In this document: positions 6,917 to 15,623 of the stretch, one piece after another | How positions within the stretch are numbered: the first letter of the stretch is position 1 | How the letters are laid out: each line of letters opens with the position of its first letter | DNA from: Fimbriimonadia bacterium | GTDB lineage: Bacteria > Armatimonadota > Fimbriimonadia > Fimbriimonadales > Fimbriimonadaceae | Assembly: GCA_029824475.1 (NCBI GenBank) | Contig: JALGYA010000002.1 | Coordinates: 1 to 36,293 of the forward strand | DNA length: 36,293 nucleotides | Direction of reading: 5' to 3' | The notes under the pieces: generated by a model | Told to the model about the DNA's origin: nothing | The model's input: only the letters and a program-made list of their open reading frames with translations | Databases searched by the model: none | Translations under genes and position numbers: made by a program

Positions 6917-9900
6917 ATGCAGCTGACTGATTTCGTCGGCTGGATTGCAAGACATCCAGACTTTGAAGGGGAGCTTTCAGGTTTCGACGGTGGGCGACAT
7001 TGGGAGTCCACGGCAGTTGAGGCCCGCCCTCTTTTTGTCTCAGCCTCCTGGCAGATACAGCCGCGCCGCATCCTTGTTGTCACTGGATCGTACGACAAAG
7101 CCCTCCAGTGGCAGGCCCGACTCGGCCTCTGTGGAGTGCCCCGCGAGAAGATCGTCATCCTCCCCAGCGGCCAGAGCACGCTGTTTGAAGACGCAGCGCC
7201 GGAAGCCACCGCACTTTCCGACAGGATAAAGGCCTTGCGCATGCTCACTTCAGGTGAGCCGTGTGTGGTTGTTGCCCCTCCTGGATCGGCACTAGAACGG
7301 ACGCTGCCGCAGGATGTCCTCGATGAAGTCTTCTTTGAATTCAGGGTTGATCAGGATTTGGATGTAGAGGCTGCGCTGGAGCGCCTCCAGAGGCTGGGTT
7401 ACGAGCCAGCCGAACCCGTGCGAGTTCCAGGTCAGTTTTCGAGAAGAGGCGGCATTCTTGACCTCTTCCCGATGGGCCGCGAGCTTCCGGTCCGCATAGA
7501 GTTCTTCGGCGACACCGTCGAGAGCATGCGGCAGTTCGACCCGATGACTCAGCGATCGGTCGGCCAGATCAAGGTGCTCGACCTGGCACCGTCGAGAGAG
7601 ACGCTTCTGCCTCCCTCAGATGCGGGCATCCCCGAGATGCTAAAGCGGACGCTGGCGATTGAGGCGGCTCACCATACAGAGGAAGCAGCAGATCACCTGC
7701 ACGAGATGATTGAGGGCGATCTTGAGGCTCTAGGAAACCGAGTCTTCTTCGATCGGATCGATCTCTACCGGCCGCTGCTGCACCCTGATTCGGGCTGCGC
7801 GATCGACCTGCTAGGCGATGACGGCCTGCTCGTGCTGGATGAACCCCTGGAGCTCGACGCCAGCGCTGCGAGAAGCGAAGAGGAACTCGGCCAAGCCTTG
7901 TCAGCCAGGGCCGCGAGGGGCGAAATCCTCGACTCCGAAGTCCACGACTTCATGCTTCCACCGGAGCGGTTTGGTCACACGGAGAACACGTTCAGCTTCA
8001 CCGTTTTGAACGGCCACCCTCAGTGGCTGCACCCTGCTGAAACACTGGACATCGGCGCGAATCCGCTGCACACGTTCCAGGGGCAGCCGGAGATGCTGGG
8101 GCAGACGCTTGGCAACTGGCTGAACGAAGGATGCGCGGTCACTGTCAGCACAGACCAGCCAAGCCGGGCGAAGTCGATGCTCTCGCAGATCGACCTGTAC
8201 GCATTGGCACCGACCGACGAGATGACACCGGGCCTGCATGTCGCACACGGGAATCTCGCGGGCGGCTTCGTTCTCCCGAACCAGAAGATCGTCCTCCTGA
8301 CAGACCAGGAGCTGTTCGGTGTCGGCCGCCTCAAGCTCCCGCAGAAGAAGTTCAGCCAAGGCGTCCCGATCACTTCCGTGCTCGATCTCAAGCCGGGTGA
8401 TTTTGTCGTCCATATCTCCTTCGGAGTCGGCATCTACCGAGGCCTCGTGAGCCGCGAGATGGATGGAATTGAGCGCGAATATCTCCACCTGGAGTACAAG
8501 CAGCCCGACCAGCTCTACGTGCCCTCAGACCAGCTTGATCGCGTCCAGAAGCACCTGTCGCCCAACGACGCGTCACCTAAGATCTTCCGCTTGACAGGCA
8601 CCGAGTGGAAGAAGACTGTCTCAAAGGCGAGAGAGGACGCGAGAGAGTTTGCCAAGGAGCTGATCGCTCTCTACGCCCAGCGAAAGGAGATCAGCAGACC
8701 CTCCTTCGGCCCCGACAGCCCGTGGCAGGCTGAGATGGAGGCGACGTTCCCCTGGATCGAGACCAGGGGCCAGCTGGAAGCGATCAACGAAGTCAAGGAG
8801 GACATGGAGCGCGAGTATCCGATGGATCGCCTTGTGTGTGGCGATGTCGGATTTGGCAAGACCGAAGTAGCAATCAGGGCTGCCTTCAAAGCGGTTCAGG
8901 CGGGCAAGCAGGTCGCGGTTCTCTGCCCGACCACGATTCTCAGCGAGCAGCATGGCCGGTCTTTCGCCGAGCGCTTGGCCGGGTTCCCCACCAAGGTGGG
9001 CGTGCTCAATAGGTTTATCCATGCGAAGGCCCGAAGACAGCTGCTGGCCGAGCTTGAATCAGGCGAAGTCGGGATCATCATCGGCACGCATGCACTGCTT
9101 TCCAAGGACCTGAAGTTCAAGGATCTCGGCCTGCTCGTCATCGACGAGGAGCAGAAGTTTGGCGTCAAGCACAAGGAGTCGCTCAAGCAGCTCCGCCTCA
9201 GCGTCGACGTCCTCAGCATGTCGGCGACTCCCATCCCACGAACGCTCAGCATGGCGATGATGAACGTGCGTCAGATGTCCGTCATCGGCGACCCGCCCCC
9301 GGGCCGACTGCCGATTCGAACCTTCGTCAAGCCGCACGGCGACGAGGTCGTCGCGGAGGCGATCCTCAGAGAGATGGCCCGCGGCGGCCAGGTCTTCTAC
9401 GTCACCGACAAGATCCAGGGCATCAACCATTTAGCAGAGCAGCTGCAGAAGATGATTCCGTCGGCCAACATTGCCATCGGACACGGTCAGATGAGCGAAG
9501 CCCAGCTTGAGCCGGTGATGATCGGGTTCATCCGTGGCGAGATCGATATCCTGCTGAGTACGACCATCGTCGAGAACGGCCTGGATATCCCGAACGCGAA
9601 TACGCTCATCGTCGATAATTCCGACAGGTTCGGCCTGAGCCAGCTGTATCAGCTTAGAGGCCGTGTGGGCCGAAGCGATCGCCAGGCGTACGCGCTGTTC
9701 CTCTACTCCGATAGGAAATCCCTGACCGAAAACGCTGAGCAGCGGCTGAGATCACTCGCAGAATTCTCGCAGCTTGGCGCTGGCTACTCGCTGGCCGTAA
9801 GAGACCTCCAGATCAGGGGCGCCGGCGACATGATCGGCAAGAAGCAGTCTGGCCAGATGGCAAACGTCGGTTACGAACTCTACGCACAGCTCATCGAATC

Positions 9901-10444
9901 CGAGGTTCAGTTCCTCAAGGCGATGGCAGACGGCACCGAAGGAGCTGTTCTGCGAGACCCCCTTGAAGAGCTGGAGCCGCTGCCGATGATCGACTTGCCG
10001 GTCAACGCCTTCCTGCCGCAGGACTACATTCAGGAGGAAGGCCAGCGGCTCTACTTCTATAAGAAGCTGATGAGCTGCCGTGATCGGGCCGGCCTGATTG
10101 AGGCCTCATCGGAGATGACCGACAGGTACGGCATCCAGCCTCATGAGGCGGCTCAGGCGATTACGATGATCTCGCTGCGGCTCAAGGCCAAGGATGCTGG
10201 GATCAGAGAGATTGAAGCCCGTCATGGGAATCTCGCGATCAAGTTCCCAGACGATTTTGATATCCCGCCACGTGTCGCGGCGATCATGCACAGAGCTCAG
10301 CGCGGCATGCATCTGTCCAACGGCGAGGTGATCTGGCCCATCGGGCAGAGCGCCATCGACTCCTGCGAAAAGTGCATCGAAGTCTTCACTGAAGCCCTTC
10401 AGCAGGTGATGGACGAAAGAGAAGAAATCGAAAAAATCTACTGA
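6917..10444 (+). CDS. mfd: Transcription-repair coupling factor
   Basis: 1175 residues, usual for Mfd, an ATP-driven translocase that removes RNA polymerase stalled at DNA damage and recruits UvrA. The order of domains is normal: an N-terminal UvrB-like module (about 1-330) whose nucleotide site is degenerate, an RNA-polymerase-interacting CarD-like domain (about 490-555, [15 protein letters not shown]), a RecG-like motor with Walker A GDVGFGKT at 642-649 and a DEEQ box at 743-746, the RGRVGR motif, and the TRCF C-terminal domain from about 1010. DEEQ is followed by KFGV rather than the commoner RFGV, a conservative change. The start sits just after a TAGAAT -10-like box. Three small genes follow on the same strand and are probably co-transcribed. 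Confidence 0.98.
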   Translation: MQLTDFVGWIARHPDFEGELSGFDGGRHWESTAVEARPLFVSASWQIQPRRILVVTGSYDKALQWQARLGLCGVPREKIVILPSGQSTLFEDAAPEATALSDRIKALRMLTSGEPCVVVAPPGSALERTLPQDVLDEVFFEFRVDQDLDVEAALERLQRLGYEPAEPVRVPGQFSRRGGILDLFPMGRELPVRIEFFGDTVESMRQFDPMTQRSVGQIKVLDLAPSRETLLPPSDAGIPEMLKRTLAIEAAHHTEEAADHLHEMIEGDLEALGNRVFFDRIDLYRPLLHPDSGCAIDLLGDDGLLVLDEPLELDASAARSEEELGQALSARAARGEILDSEVHDFMLPPERFGHTENTFSFTVLNGHPQWLHPAETLDIGANPLHTFQGQPEMLGQTLGNWLNEGCAVTVSTDQPSRAKSMLSQIDLYALAPTDEMTPGLHVAHGNLAGGFVLPNQKIVLLTDQELFGVGRLKLPQKKFSQGVPITSVLDLKPGDFVVHISFGVGIYRGLVSREMDGIEREYLHLEYKQPDQLYVPSDQLDRVQKHLSPNDASPKIFRLTGTEWKKTVSKAREDAREFAKELIALYAQRKEISRPSFGPDSPWQAEMEATFPWIETRGQLEAINEVKEDMEREYPMDRLVCGDVGFGKTEVAIRAAFKAVQAGKQVAVLCPTTILSEQHGRSFAERLAGFPTKVGVLNRFIHAKARRQLLAELESGEVGIIIGTHALLSKDLKFKDLGLLVIDEEQKFGVKHKESLKQLRLSVDVLSMSATPIPRTLSMAMMNVRQMSVIGDPPPGRLPIRTFVKPHGDEVVAEAILREMARGGQVFYVTDKIQGINHLAEQLQKMIPSANIAIGHGQMSEAQLEPVMIGFIRGEIDILLSTTIVENGLDIPNANTLIVDNSDRFGLSQLYQLRGRVGRSDRQAYALFLYSDRKSLTENAEQRLRSLAEFSQLGAGYSLAVRDLQIRGAGDMIGKKQSGQMANVGYELYAQLIESEVQFLKAMADGTEGAVLRDPLEELEPLPMIDLPVNAFLPQDYIQEEGQRLYFYKKLMSCRDRAGLIEASSEMTDRYGIQPHEAAQAITMISLRLKAKDAGIREIEARHGNLAIKFPDDFDIPPRVAAIMHRAQRGMHLSNGEVIWPIGQSAIDSCEKCIEVFTEALQQVMDEREEIEKIY

Positions 10445-10489
10445 ATCTGATTCAGGTCGGCATGCTGCTGCGTCTCTTTGTCAAGAGCG

Positions 10490-10768
10490 ATGGACGAACA
10501 GCCTCCTGCAGAACCGATCGACGTTCGACAGATAATGGCGATGATGGTGAATCAGCTTGGTGAGATGGCCTGGATCAAAATGGGCCTCCAAGCGGACCCA
10601 ATCACCGGCCAGACTGACAAGGACATGGTTCAGGCCAAGTATGCAGTCGATGCTGCCTCCGCCCTCTCGGACCAGCTAATGCCTCACCTCGATGAGGAAG
10701 ACAGCCGTCAAATCCAGAATCTCGTGCGAGATCTGAGAGTCAATTTTGTCCAGAAATCTGAGGTGTGA
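10490..10768 (+). CDS. DUF1844 family protein
   Basis: 92 residues from the ATG at 10490; a TTG at 10478 would add four residues and cannot be excluded. It matches the small DUF1844 family: IDVRQIMAMMVNQLGEMAWIKMGL, then a helical part with QAKYAVDAASALSDQL and a C-terminal QIQNLVRDLRVNFVQ. It is acidic, all-helical and soluble. The function of the family is not known; it is common in Acidobacteriota, Planctomycetota, Verrucomicrobiota and related groups. It lies 45 nt after mfd and 4 nt before the next gene, suggesting one transcript. Confidence 0.8.
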   Translation: MDEQPPAEPIDVRQIMAMMVNQLGEMAWIKMGLQADPITGQTDKDMVQAKYAVDAASALSDQLMPHLDEEDSRQIQNLVRDLRVNFVQKSEV

Positions 10769-10772
10769 TTGA

Positions 10773-11186
10773 ATGATCCCTGCTCTTCCATTGCCGGACC
10801 ACGCTGCCGCCCAAGTCAAGACAAAAACGCTGCCTCTGACTGGTTTCTGTGACCAGTTGAGCGGAGCACTCTCTCTGCTCGAAGAGATATTCGACGATGC
10901 GACTAAATACGGGCCTTCCTCAGAGCTGCAGCACCGGTATGCGTTCGTCAGAAAGTGGTTCATGCAGAACTACCGCCCGGTGCGAGCCGTGCTCTCCCGC
11001 GGGACCACGCGACAGCAGGCAGCGATTGCGACGTGGACGTTGGACGGAGGATCTGGCGACCGACTGTTCCGCTTGATCGCACCGCCGATTCTCAGCGACG
11101 CAGAAGTTGGATCTGATCGCTGGCGGAAGATTGTGGCGCTGTCTAGGTCTGAACTCAAGCATAGTTTCGAGGCTTCATCGCATTGA
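10773..11186 (+). CDS. Conserved-looking hypothetical protein
   Basis: 137 residues with no family I recognise. It has no signal peptide or membrane segment. It is mostly helical, with a hydrophobic helix near QLSGALSLLEEIFDDA and a basic stretch (RYAFVRKWFMQNYRPVRAVLSRG) in the middle; aromatic and arginine residues there could bind nucleic acid or another protein, but this is a guess. Reality is supported by context: it follows the DUF1844 gene by 4 nt, and its TGA overlaps the TTG start of the GNAT gene by 4 nt (TTGA). Confidence 0.7.
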   Translation: MIPALPLPDHAAAQVKTKTLPLTGFCDQLSGALSLLEEIFDDATKYGPSSELQHRYAFVRKWFMQNYRPVRAVLSRGTTRQQAAIATWTLDGGSGDRLFRLIAPPILSDAEVGSDRWRKIVALSRSELKHSFEASSH

Positions 11187-12121
11187 CGCCTGGCAGTCGA
11201 CCACTCACCGAAGTTGATCCTATTGAGCTCGTTGGCCTATGGGCAGAGCTTTATCCCGCCCAATTCGTAATTGGCACTGATGTCATCCGGCAGCAGATCT
11301 TTCAGTGCCCGCTGCTGGAGCCAGGGCTGAGCAGGTTGGAAGATGAAGCCTTTATTGCCTGCAAACGCGGGGCTTCGCCTGAGCTCTTTGCCGGGCCAAA
11401 GTCGGGGGCTCTCCACATTTCCGCCTTCGCCTTTTCCGATCCCGGAGATGGTCTTGAGCTGCTGGAGAGCATCTCTGCCAGCGCGCGAGAGCAGGGATAT
11501 CAGTCGATCGTTTTTGGGCAGGATCACGATCACCTGCTTCCGGGATGCCCCAAGGGTTTGACCAGCCTCGAAGGCGTGCTCCAAACGGCTGGTTTTGTGC
11601 CGAGCGGGGAAGAGGTTGATCTCGAGCGAGACATGGCTGGATACACCCCACCAGCAGGCTGCCTCAAAGCCGTTTCAGCTGCAGGCGCAGAGATCAGGAC
11701 CGCCGCTCCAGCCGACTTCGAGAGCGCTGAGCGGTTTCTGCTGACCGACTTCCCGGGCCGGTGGCATCACGACGTTATGCGTAAGCTCTCCGAAGAGCCG
11801 CATCAGGTTGACCTGCTCTTCCATGAAGGCCGCTGTGCGGGATTCTCATTCACCCAGGATCCAACCTCCAAGCACCCGGTCGCTGGCTGCGTTTGGAAGG
11901 CTAGCTTGGGGGATGAATGGGGTGGTCTGGGCCCGATCGGAGTCTCCGCTTCAGTACGCGGCAAGGGCCTCGGCGGAGCGCTCTTGGGGGCAAGCCTGCA
12001 GCGGCTCAGCCGAGAGGGCCGTCGCCAGACGATCATCGACTGGACGACCCTGGCAGCGTTTTATGAGAAGCACGGATTTGAGGTGACTCGCACCTACGCC
12101 AGCTGGAGCCGCACGCTCTAG
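11183..12121 (+). CDS. GNAT-family N-acetyltransferase, probably two-domain
   Basis: 312 residues. The C-terminal half (about 170-312) is a clear Gcn5-related acetyltransferase: the acetyl-CoA loop is at RGKGLGGAL (259-267), and the ending AFYEKHGFEV is the usual beta6-alpha4 motif. The N-terminal half has a weaker acetyltransferase-like pattern (ESISASAREQGYQSIVFGQD), so a tandem fold as in mycothiol synthase-type proteins is likely. The substrate is unknown. The start is TTG at 11183, overlapping the previous stop in a TTGA quartet, which suggests translation by coupling. It is the last gene of the mfd unit; sucC starts 59 nt later with its own -10-like element. Confidence 0.82.
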   Translation: MTPGSRPLTEVDPIELVGLWAELYPAQFVIGTDVIRQQIFQCPLLEPGLSRLEDEAFIACKRGASPELFAGPKSGALHISAFAFSDPGDGLELLESISASAREQGYQSIVFGQDHDHLLPGCPKGLTSLEGVLQTAGFVPSGEEVDLERDMAGYTPPAGCLKAVSAAGAEIRTAAPADFESAERFLLTDFPGRWHHDVMRKLSEEPHQVDLLFHEGRCAGFSFTQDPTSKHPVAGCVWKASLGDEWGGLGPIGVSASVRGKGLGGALLGASLQRLSREGRRQTIIDWTTLAAFYEKHGFEVTRTYASWSRTL

Positions 12122-12160
12122 GCCGGTGCCCGCCGAGTGTCCCTAATCAGCCCTGCTGCT

Positions 12161-12174
12161 TGGTATGATTGGAG
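12161..12174 (+). promoter_or_regulatory. Extended -10 element and weak Shine-Dalgarno of sucC
   Basis: TGGTATGAT (12161-12169) is an extended -10 (TGN-TATGAT). It ends 11 nt before the sucC ATG at 12181, with GGAG at 12171-12174 in between. Both cannot serve the same transcript if it starts about 7 nt after the box, so either the leader is nearly absent or an upstream promoter supplies it. Confidence 0.45.
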
Positions 12175-12180
12175 CCTGCA

Positions 12181-13332
12181 ATGAAGCTCCACGAGTACCA
12201 GTCCAAGGACCTCCTCGCCAAGTACGGCGTGGCGGTCCCCGGCGGCCAGGTCACTTCTGATCCAGAGGAGGCGCGCAAGATCGCCGAAGACCTCGGCGGC
12301 AGCTGTGTCGTCAAAGCTCAAGTTCTGATGGGAGGCCGTGGCAAAGCCGGCGGTGTCAAGCTGTTCGACAACGCTGATGACGCAGGCACCTTCGCCAAAG
12401 AGCTGCTCGGCAAGAAGCTTGTCAGCATCCAGAACCCGGACGGAATGATCGTAGAGCAGATCCTCATCGGCGAGCTGATCGATATCGCCGAGGAGTACTA
12501 CCTCAGCGTCCTGCTCGACAGGGCGGAGCAGAAGCTCGTTGTGATGATCAGCAAAGAGGGCGGTGTGGAGATCGAGCAGGTTGCCCACGACACTCCTGAA
12601 GCGATCGTCCGGCTTCATGTGGACAACGCGTGGGGGCTCGACACATTCCAGGTGCGCGACGCGGTTGCTCAAGCAAACATCCCCGCCAAAGCGCAGCGAC
12701 AGATGGTCGCGATGATCATCAAGCTCGTTGAGGCCTATCGTGGCAGCGACGCAGAGATGATCGAGATCAACCCCGTCGCCTGGACACCTGACGGCAAGCT
12801 CATTGCAGCCGACGCAAAGGTTGCACTTGACGACAGCGCACTTTTCCGACACAAAGAATTTGCGGCAACAGCTGACGAGAGTGCAGAGCACCCGATTGAG
12901 GCAGAAGCAGCACGCAGAGGCATCGCCTACGTCAATCTGGGCGGTGAAATCGGAATCATGGGCAACGGGGCTGGCCTGGTGATGTGCTCACTTGACGAAG
13001 TCAACGCAGCAGGCGCGAGCCCGGCAAACTTCCTCGACGTCGGCGGCGGAGCGAAGGCCGAGCGCGTGAAGTCCTGCATTGAGCTCGTCCTGATGGACGA
13101 GAACGTGACAGGTCTTCTGATCAACATCTTCGGCGGCATCACTCGATGCGACGAAGTCGCTAAAGGAATCCTCCAGGCATTTGACGAAATGGAAGTCAAC
13201 ATCCCGGTCGTCGCCCGAGTGGAAGGCACTGCGGCTGAAGAAGGCCTCCGGCTGCTCGAAGGCAGCCAGATCATCGGCGCACAGACGATGCAGGAAGCTG
13301 CAGCGAAGATCGTCGCGGCTGTCAAAGCCTAG
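12181..13332 (+). CDS. sucC: Succinyl-CoA ligase (ADP-forming) subunit beta
   Basis: 383 residues starting MKLHEYQSKDLLAKYGV, the family's standard N-terminus; a TTG at 12169 is rejected. It is the nucleotide-binding subunit of the citric-acid-cycle enzyme that makes ATP or GTP while releasing succinate from succinyl-CoA. The ATP-grasp domain has VVKAQVLMGGRGKAGGVK, and the C-terminal ligase domain has NIFGGITRCDEVAKGI and the contact region for the alpha subunit. The partner sucD usually follows within a few bases, but here a terminator follows and then a convergent hydrolase gene, so sucD must be elsewhere. Confidence 0.96.
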   Translation: MKLHEYQSKDLLAKYGVAVPGGQVTSDPEEARKIAEDLGGSCVVKAQVLMGGRGKAGGVKLFDNADDAGTFAKELLGKKLVSIQNPDGMIVEQILIGELIDIAEEYYLSVLLDRAEQKLVVMISKEGGVEIEQVAHDTPEAIVRLHVDNAWGLDTFQVRDAVAQANIPAKAQRQMVAMIIKLVEAYRGSDAEMIEINPVAWTPDGKLIAADAKVALDDSALFRHKEFAATADESAEHPIEAEAARRGIAYVNLGGEIGIMGNGAGLVMCSLDEVNAAGASPANFLDVGGGAKAERVKSCIELVLMDENVTGLLINIFGGITRCDEVAKGILQAFDEMEVNIPVVARVEGTAAEEGLRLLEGSQIIGAQTMQEAAAKIVAAVKA

Positions 13333-13351
13333 ACTTCATTCAGATAAGGTC

Positions 13352-13387
13352 CAGCCTAGTTTCGAGGAATCGGAACTAGGCTGTTTG
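13352..13387 (+). terminator. Rho-independent terminator of sucC
   Basis: CAGCCTAGTTTCGA (13352-13365) pairs with TCGGAACTAGGCTG (13370-13383) with one G-T wobble and a GGAA-type tetraloop, followed by TTTGGTTT. The left arm overlaps the last codons and the stop (13356-13358) of the convergent hydrolase gene, so the stem is coding on the other strand. Confidence 0.9.
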
Positions 13388-14513
13388 GTTTAAGGGCTGT
13401 GCTAGGAAGAGGGTGAGTGTCTGAGAATGTCCTCATCTGCTCCCAAGGCTCTATGGTCACTCTCGACTCATCGTAAGTGCCGTCAGCCTTCAATACACCC
13501 CACTCATCCAGCTTGAGGTGCCTCGCGAGGAAAGGATAAGCGGCCTGCCGTTTGCTCGGGCCGTAATCGTGCTTCTCGTCACCGAAGTGTGCGTAGTTCA
13601 CAAGATGCGGTTTGCCGTAGGCGAGGTACACCTCAGAAATATACGGGTACTCAACATGCGGCGTGTTCTTCGTCCAGTCATCTCCGTCGGAGATGATCAG
13701 CTGGGGCCGCGGCGCAGCCAAGGCTGCGATCTCTACATTGCTGGTCTTGTGCTCATCGGTTGAGTGGATCGGGCGTCCGCTTTCGCAAATGCACCCACCG
13801 AAGAAGTGGGCTGAGACTTGAACCGTTGGCACGGTCACGGCAACTCTGTCATCTACTGCCGCGAGCATAAAGGACTGTGTTCCTCCCCCGGAAGCACCCG
13901 TTACTGCAATTCGGTCCGCATCAACGTCTGGCAGTGCAGTCAAGTAGTCGACAATCCTCATGCTCGACCAGAGTTGGAGGGGCATCGACTGAATCTGCTT
14001 ATGCTCCCATCCCAGCAGCCCGGAGTCTCCAAAACCGACCATGTCGTATGAGAAGACAACTGCGCCCATCTGGGCCAGCACCGCGCAGCGTGTTTGGTTG
14101 GCAGGCCGGAATCTTCCGCCACCATTTGGTTGATAACCATGCCCGTGTGGGCAGAGAATGCCCGCGTACGGCCCTTCCTTGCCGACAGGGCGATAGAGGC
14201 TGCCGATCACGTGATAGCCAGGCAGGGCTTCCAGTGCAATCGACTCGACAGAGTAGCCGTCATAGACCCGCTTGGAGTGAATGATCGGCTTGAGCGGCGT
14301 GCGCATCGGGAGAGGACTGAGGCCGGCACCTTCCAGCAGTTTCCGTTTCAGAAGGGAGGCACGCTCTTCCCACTCCGCCTCGTTCGACCAGAGGGTGCGG
14401 AAGTGACCGAGTTCAGCCACAGCTGCCTCCTCTGTGTGGAAATAGCCTTGCCGCAGTTGAGCCGCAGGATCCTGCGTATCAGCAAGTGCTGCAGAAATCA
14501 AGGCCATGAGCAT
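13356..14513 (-). CDS. Exported alpha/beta hydrolase, acetyl xylan esterase-like
   Basis: 385 residues. The catalytic nucleophile is Ser208 in GASGGGTQ, with His315 in GDEKHDYG and Asp276 or Asp278 in ISDGDDW completing the triad. The oxyanion region is ILCPHGHG. The fold and motifs fit the esterase/dienelactone-hydrolase-like proteins often annotated as acetyl xylan esterases. The substrate is unknown. The N-terminus is a short hydrophobic stretch ending in ALA, consistent with a signal peptide, although its basic end is missing; ATGs at 14513 and 14507 are both possible. TATCCT lies 6 nt before the first ATG. The 3' end lies within the sucC terminator. Confidence 0.82.
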   Translation of the reverse strand: MLMALISAALADTQDPAAQLRQGYFHTEEAAVAELGHFRTLWSNEAEWEERASLLKRKLLEGAGLSPLPMRTPLKPIIHSKRVYDGYSVESIALEALPGYHVIGSLYRPVGKEGPYAGILCPHGHGYQPNGGGRFRPANQTRCAVLAQMGAVVFSYDMVGFGDSGLLGWEHKQIQSMPLQLWSSMRIVDYLTALPDVDADRIAVTGASGGGTQSFMLAAVDDRVAVTVPTVQVSAHFFGGCICESGRPIHSTDEHKTSNVEIAALAAPRPQLIISDGDDWTKNTPHVEYPYISEVYLAYGKPHLVNYAHFGDEKHDYGPSKRQAAYPFLARHLKLDEWGVLKADGTYDESRVTIEPWEQMRTFSDTHPLPSTALKPNSLVPIPRN

Positions 14514-14519
14514 GGCCTT

Positions 14520-14525
14520 AGGATA
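14520..14525 (-). promoter_or_regulatory. Predicted -10 element of the hydrolase gene
   Basis: TATCCT on the minus strand, 6 nt before the ATG at 14513 or 12 nt before the ATG at 14507. It is the same hexamer as before hisI and the DUF1549/DUF1553 gene. It overlaps the end of the gap after the GNAT gene, which stops at 14537. Confidence 0.35.
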
Positions 14526-14536
14526 GCAGGGATGCC

Positions 14537-15022
14537 TTAGTCGAGCTTCAACTCTAGCTCGATCTCGTCAAGGATCGGAATGCCGTTGAGGCCCATATCT
14601 TCCATCTGCGGCTTGACGGAAATCTCTTTTTTCAGTGAGTCGGGGTGGACGGCCGTCATCCGCCATCCTCTCCGCTGATAGAAGCCGAGCGCCTGGAGAT
14701 TATCGTTGGTGGTCACGAGGTGAAGCCTCTTACACCCGTTGTCCGCAGCGATCTCCCTCATGCGATCCATGAGGCAAGTGCCCACGCCGCGCCGCTCTGC
14801 TTCTGAGTGGAGGGTGACGATCTCCATTCGGTCGCCTTCGATCCGATACGTGAGCGATCCGAGCGGCCCCTTGGAGTCTTCTGCAACCAGTCCTTCGATA
14901 GCCTCAAAGTCGACTTCGATCCCCAGCACGAACATCGGCAGGCCACCGAAGTGCTTCTGGATCATCTCCCGGAGCCACACCTGATCGTCCGACGTCAGTG
15001 GGCGGATCTCAAAGTCGGGCAT
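14537..15022 (-). CDS. GNAT-family N-acetyltransferase
   Basis: 161 residues from the ATG at 15022; a GTG at 15043 would add seven residues. The acetyl-CoA loop is RRGVGTCLMDRM, followed by the conserved NDNLQALGFYQRRGWRMTA, a standard single-domain GNAT pattern. It would transfer an acetyl group from acetyl-CoA to an amine of unknown identity. The acidic C-terminal tail ends ELELKLD. The hydrolase gene follows 23 nt downstream on the same strand. The gene is divergent from the OsmC-family gene, and a CCCAGAAA/TTTCTGGG inverted repeat lies between the two. Confidence 0.88.
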   Translation of the reverse strand: MPDFEIRPLTSDDQVWLREMIQKHFGGLPMFVLGIEVDFEAIEGLVAEDSKGPLGSLTYRIEGDRMEIVTLHSEAERRGVGTCLMDRMREIAADNGCKRLHLVTTNDNLQALGFYQRRGWRMTAVHPDSLKKEISVKPQMEDMGLNGIPILDEIELELKLD

Positions 15023-15070
15023 ATGAGGTCTATTCTGGCTCACGAGTACAGATACGAGACGGGCCCTTGA

Positions 15071-15106
15071 CCCAGAAAATAAGGGGGAAAACGACCCATT
15101 TCTGGG
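15071..15106. promoter_or_regulatory. Inverted repeat in a divergent promoter region
   Basis: CCCAGAAA (15071-15078) and TTTCTGGG (15099-15106) are exact inverted repeats with a 20-nt spacer. They lie in the gap between the divergent GNAT and OsmC-family genes. The spacer and right flank carry two similar GGGGAAAA tracts. It could be an operator for a dimeric regulator; no regulator is adjacent. Confidence 0.4.
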
Positions 15107-15153
15107 GAAAATATCGCCGTCCGTTCTGCCCGGTGCAGCATCACCACCGAAGG

Positions 15154-15159
15154 TAATCT
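15154..15159 (+). promoter_or_regulatory. Predicted -10 element of the osmC-like/tpiA/thioesterase operon
   Basis: TAATCT ends 8 nt before the ATG at 15168. The same hexamer serves atpZ on the minus strand near 28680. There is no Shine-Dalgarno site in the short stretch that remains. Confidence 0.45.
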
Positions 15160-15167
15160 TTCACGCC

Positions 15168-15623
15168 ATGAGCACAGTTCACGGCTACCCCGTTTCCGTC
15201 ACTTGGAACGGCGGCCGGACAGGGAGCGGCGAAGCCGTCGCGGCCAACTCTAACACGACTTTTCCACTCGCCGTTGGAACCGAATACCACGGCACAGGCG
15301 AGGGGACAAATCCGGAAGAACTTCTGACAGCGGCAGTCGCTGGCTGCTGCACCATCACCATCGGCATCATGGCCGAGCATCGCAAGCTTCCTCTGGTCTC
15401 GCTCAACGTGACCGCGGAAGGCGAGGTTGAGCAGCAGGGAGTTGGACTGACGTTCAAGAAGGTCATTTTGAGGCCGCACCTAGTGCTCGAATCAGATGTC
15501 GATGACGCTGCAATGGCTGCCGCCGAGCAGCTGGCTCACAAAGCAGACCAGTACTGCCCAATAACCAACGCCGTGCGAGACAAAGTAGAGATTGTGGTGG
15601 AAGTTAAGGTGGAGCGAGCTTGA
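15168..15623 (+). CDS. OsmC-family peroxiredoxin-like protein
   Basis: 151 residues. OsmC/Ohr proteins reduce organic or inorganic hydroperoxides with a pair of cysteines. Here Cys60 (in NPEELLTAAVAGC, with a further Cys61) and Cys130 (in QYCPITNAVR) match the two reactive positions. The context GTGEGTNPEELL is typical of the OsmC branch rather than Ohr. It is the first gene of a tight three-gene unit: its stop overlaps the TTG start of tpiA. Co-expression with a glycolytic enzyme and a thioesterase is unexplained. A TAATCT box ends 8 nt before the ATG. Confidence 0.9.
   Translation: MSTVHGYPVSVTWNGGRTGSGEAVAANSNTTFPLAVGTEYHGTGEGTNPEELLTAAVAGCCTITIGIMAEHRKLPLVSLNVTAEGEVEQQGVGLTFKKVILRPHLVLESDVDDAAMAAAEQLAHKADQYCPITNAVRDKVEIVVEVKVERA

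Noticed and set aside
6828-6950. N-terminal extension of nuoB
   Set aside because: It overlaps mfd, has no similarity to NuoB, and would put the -10-like box inside the gene.
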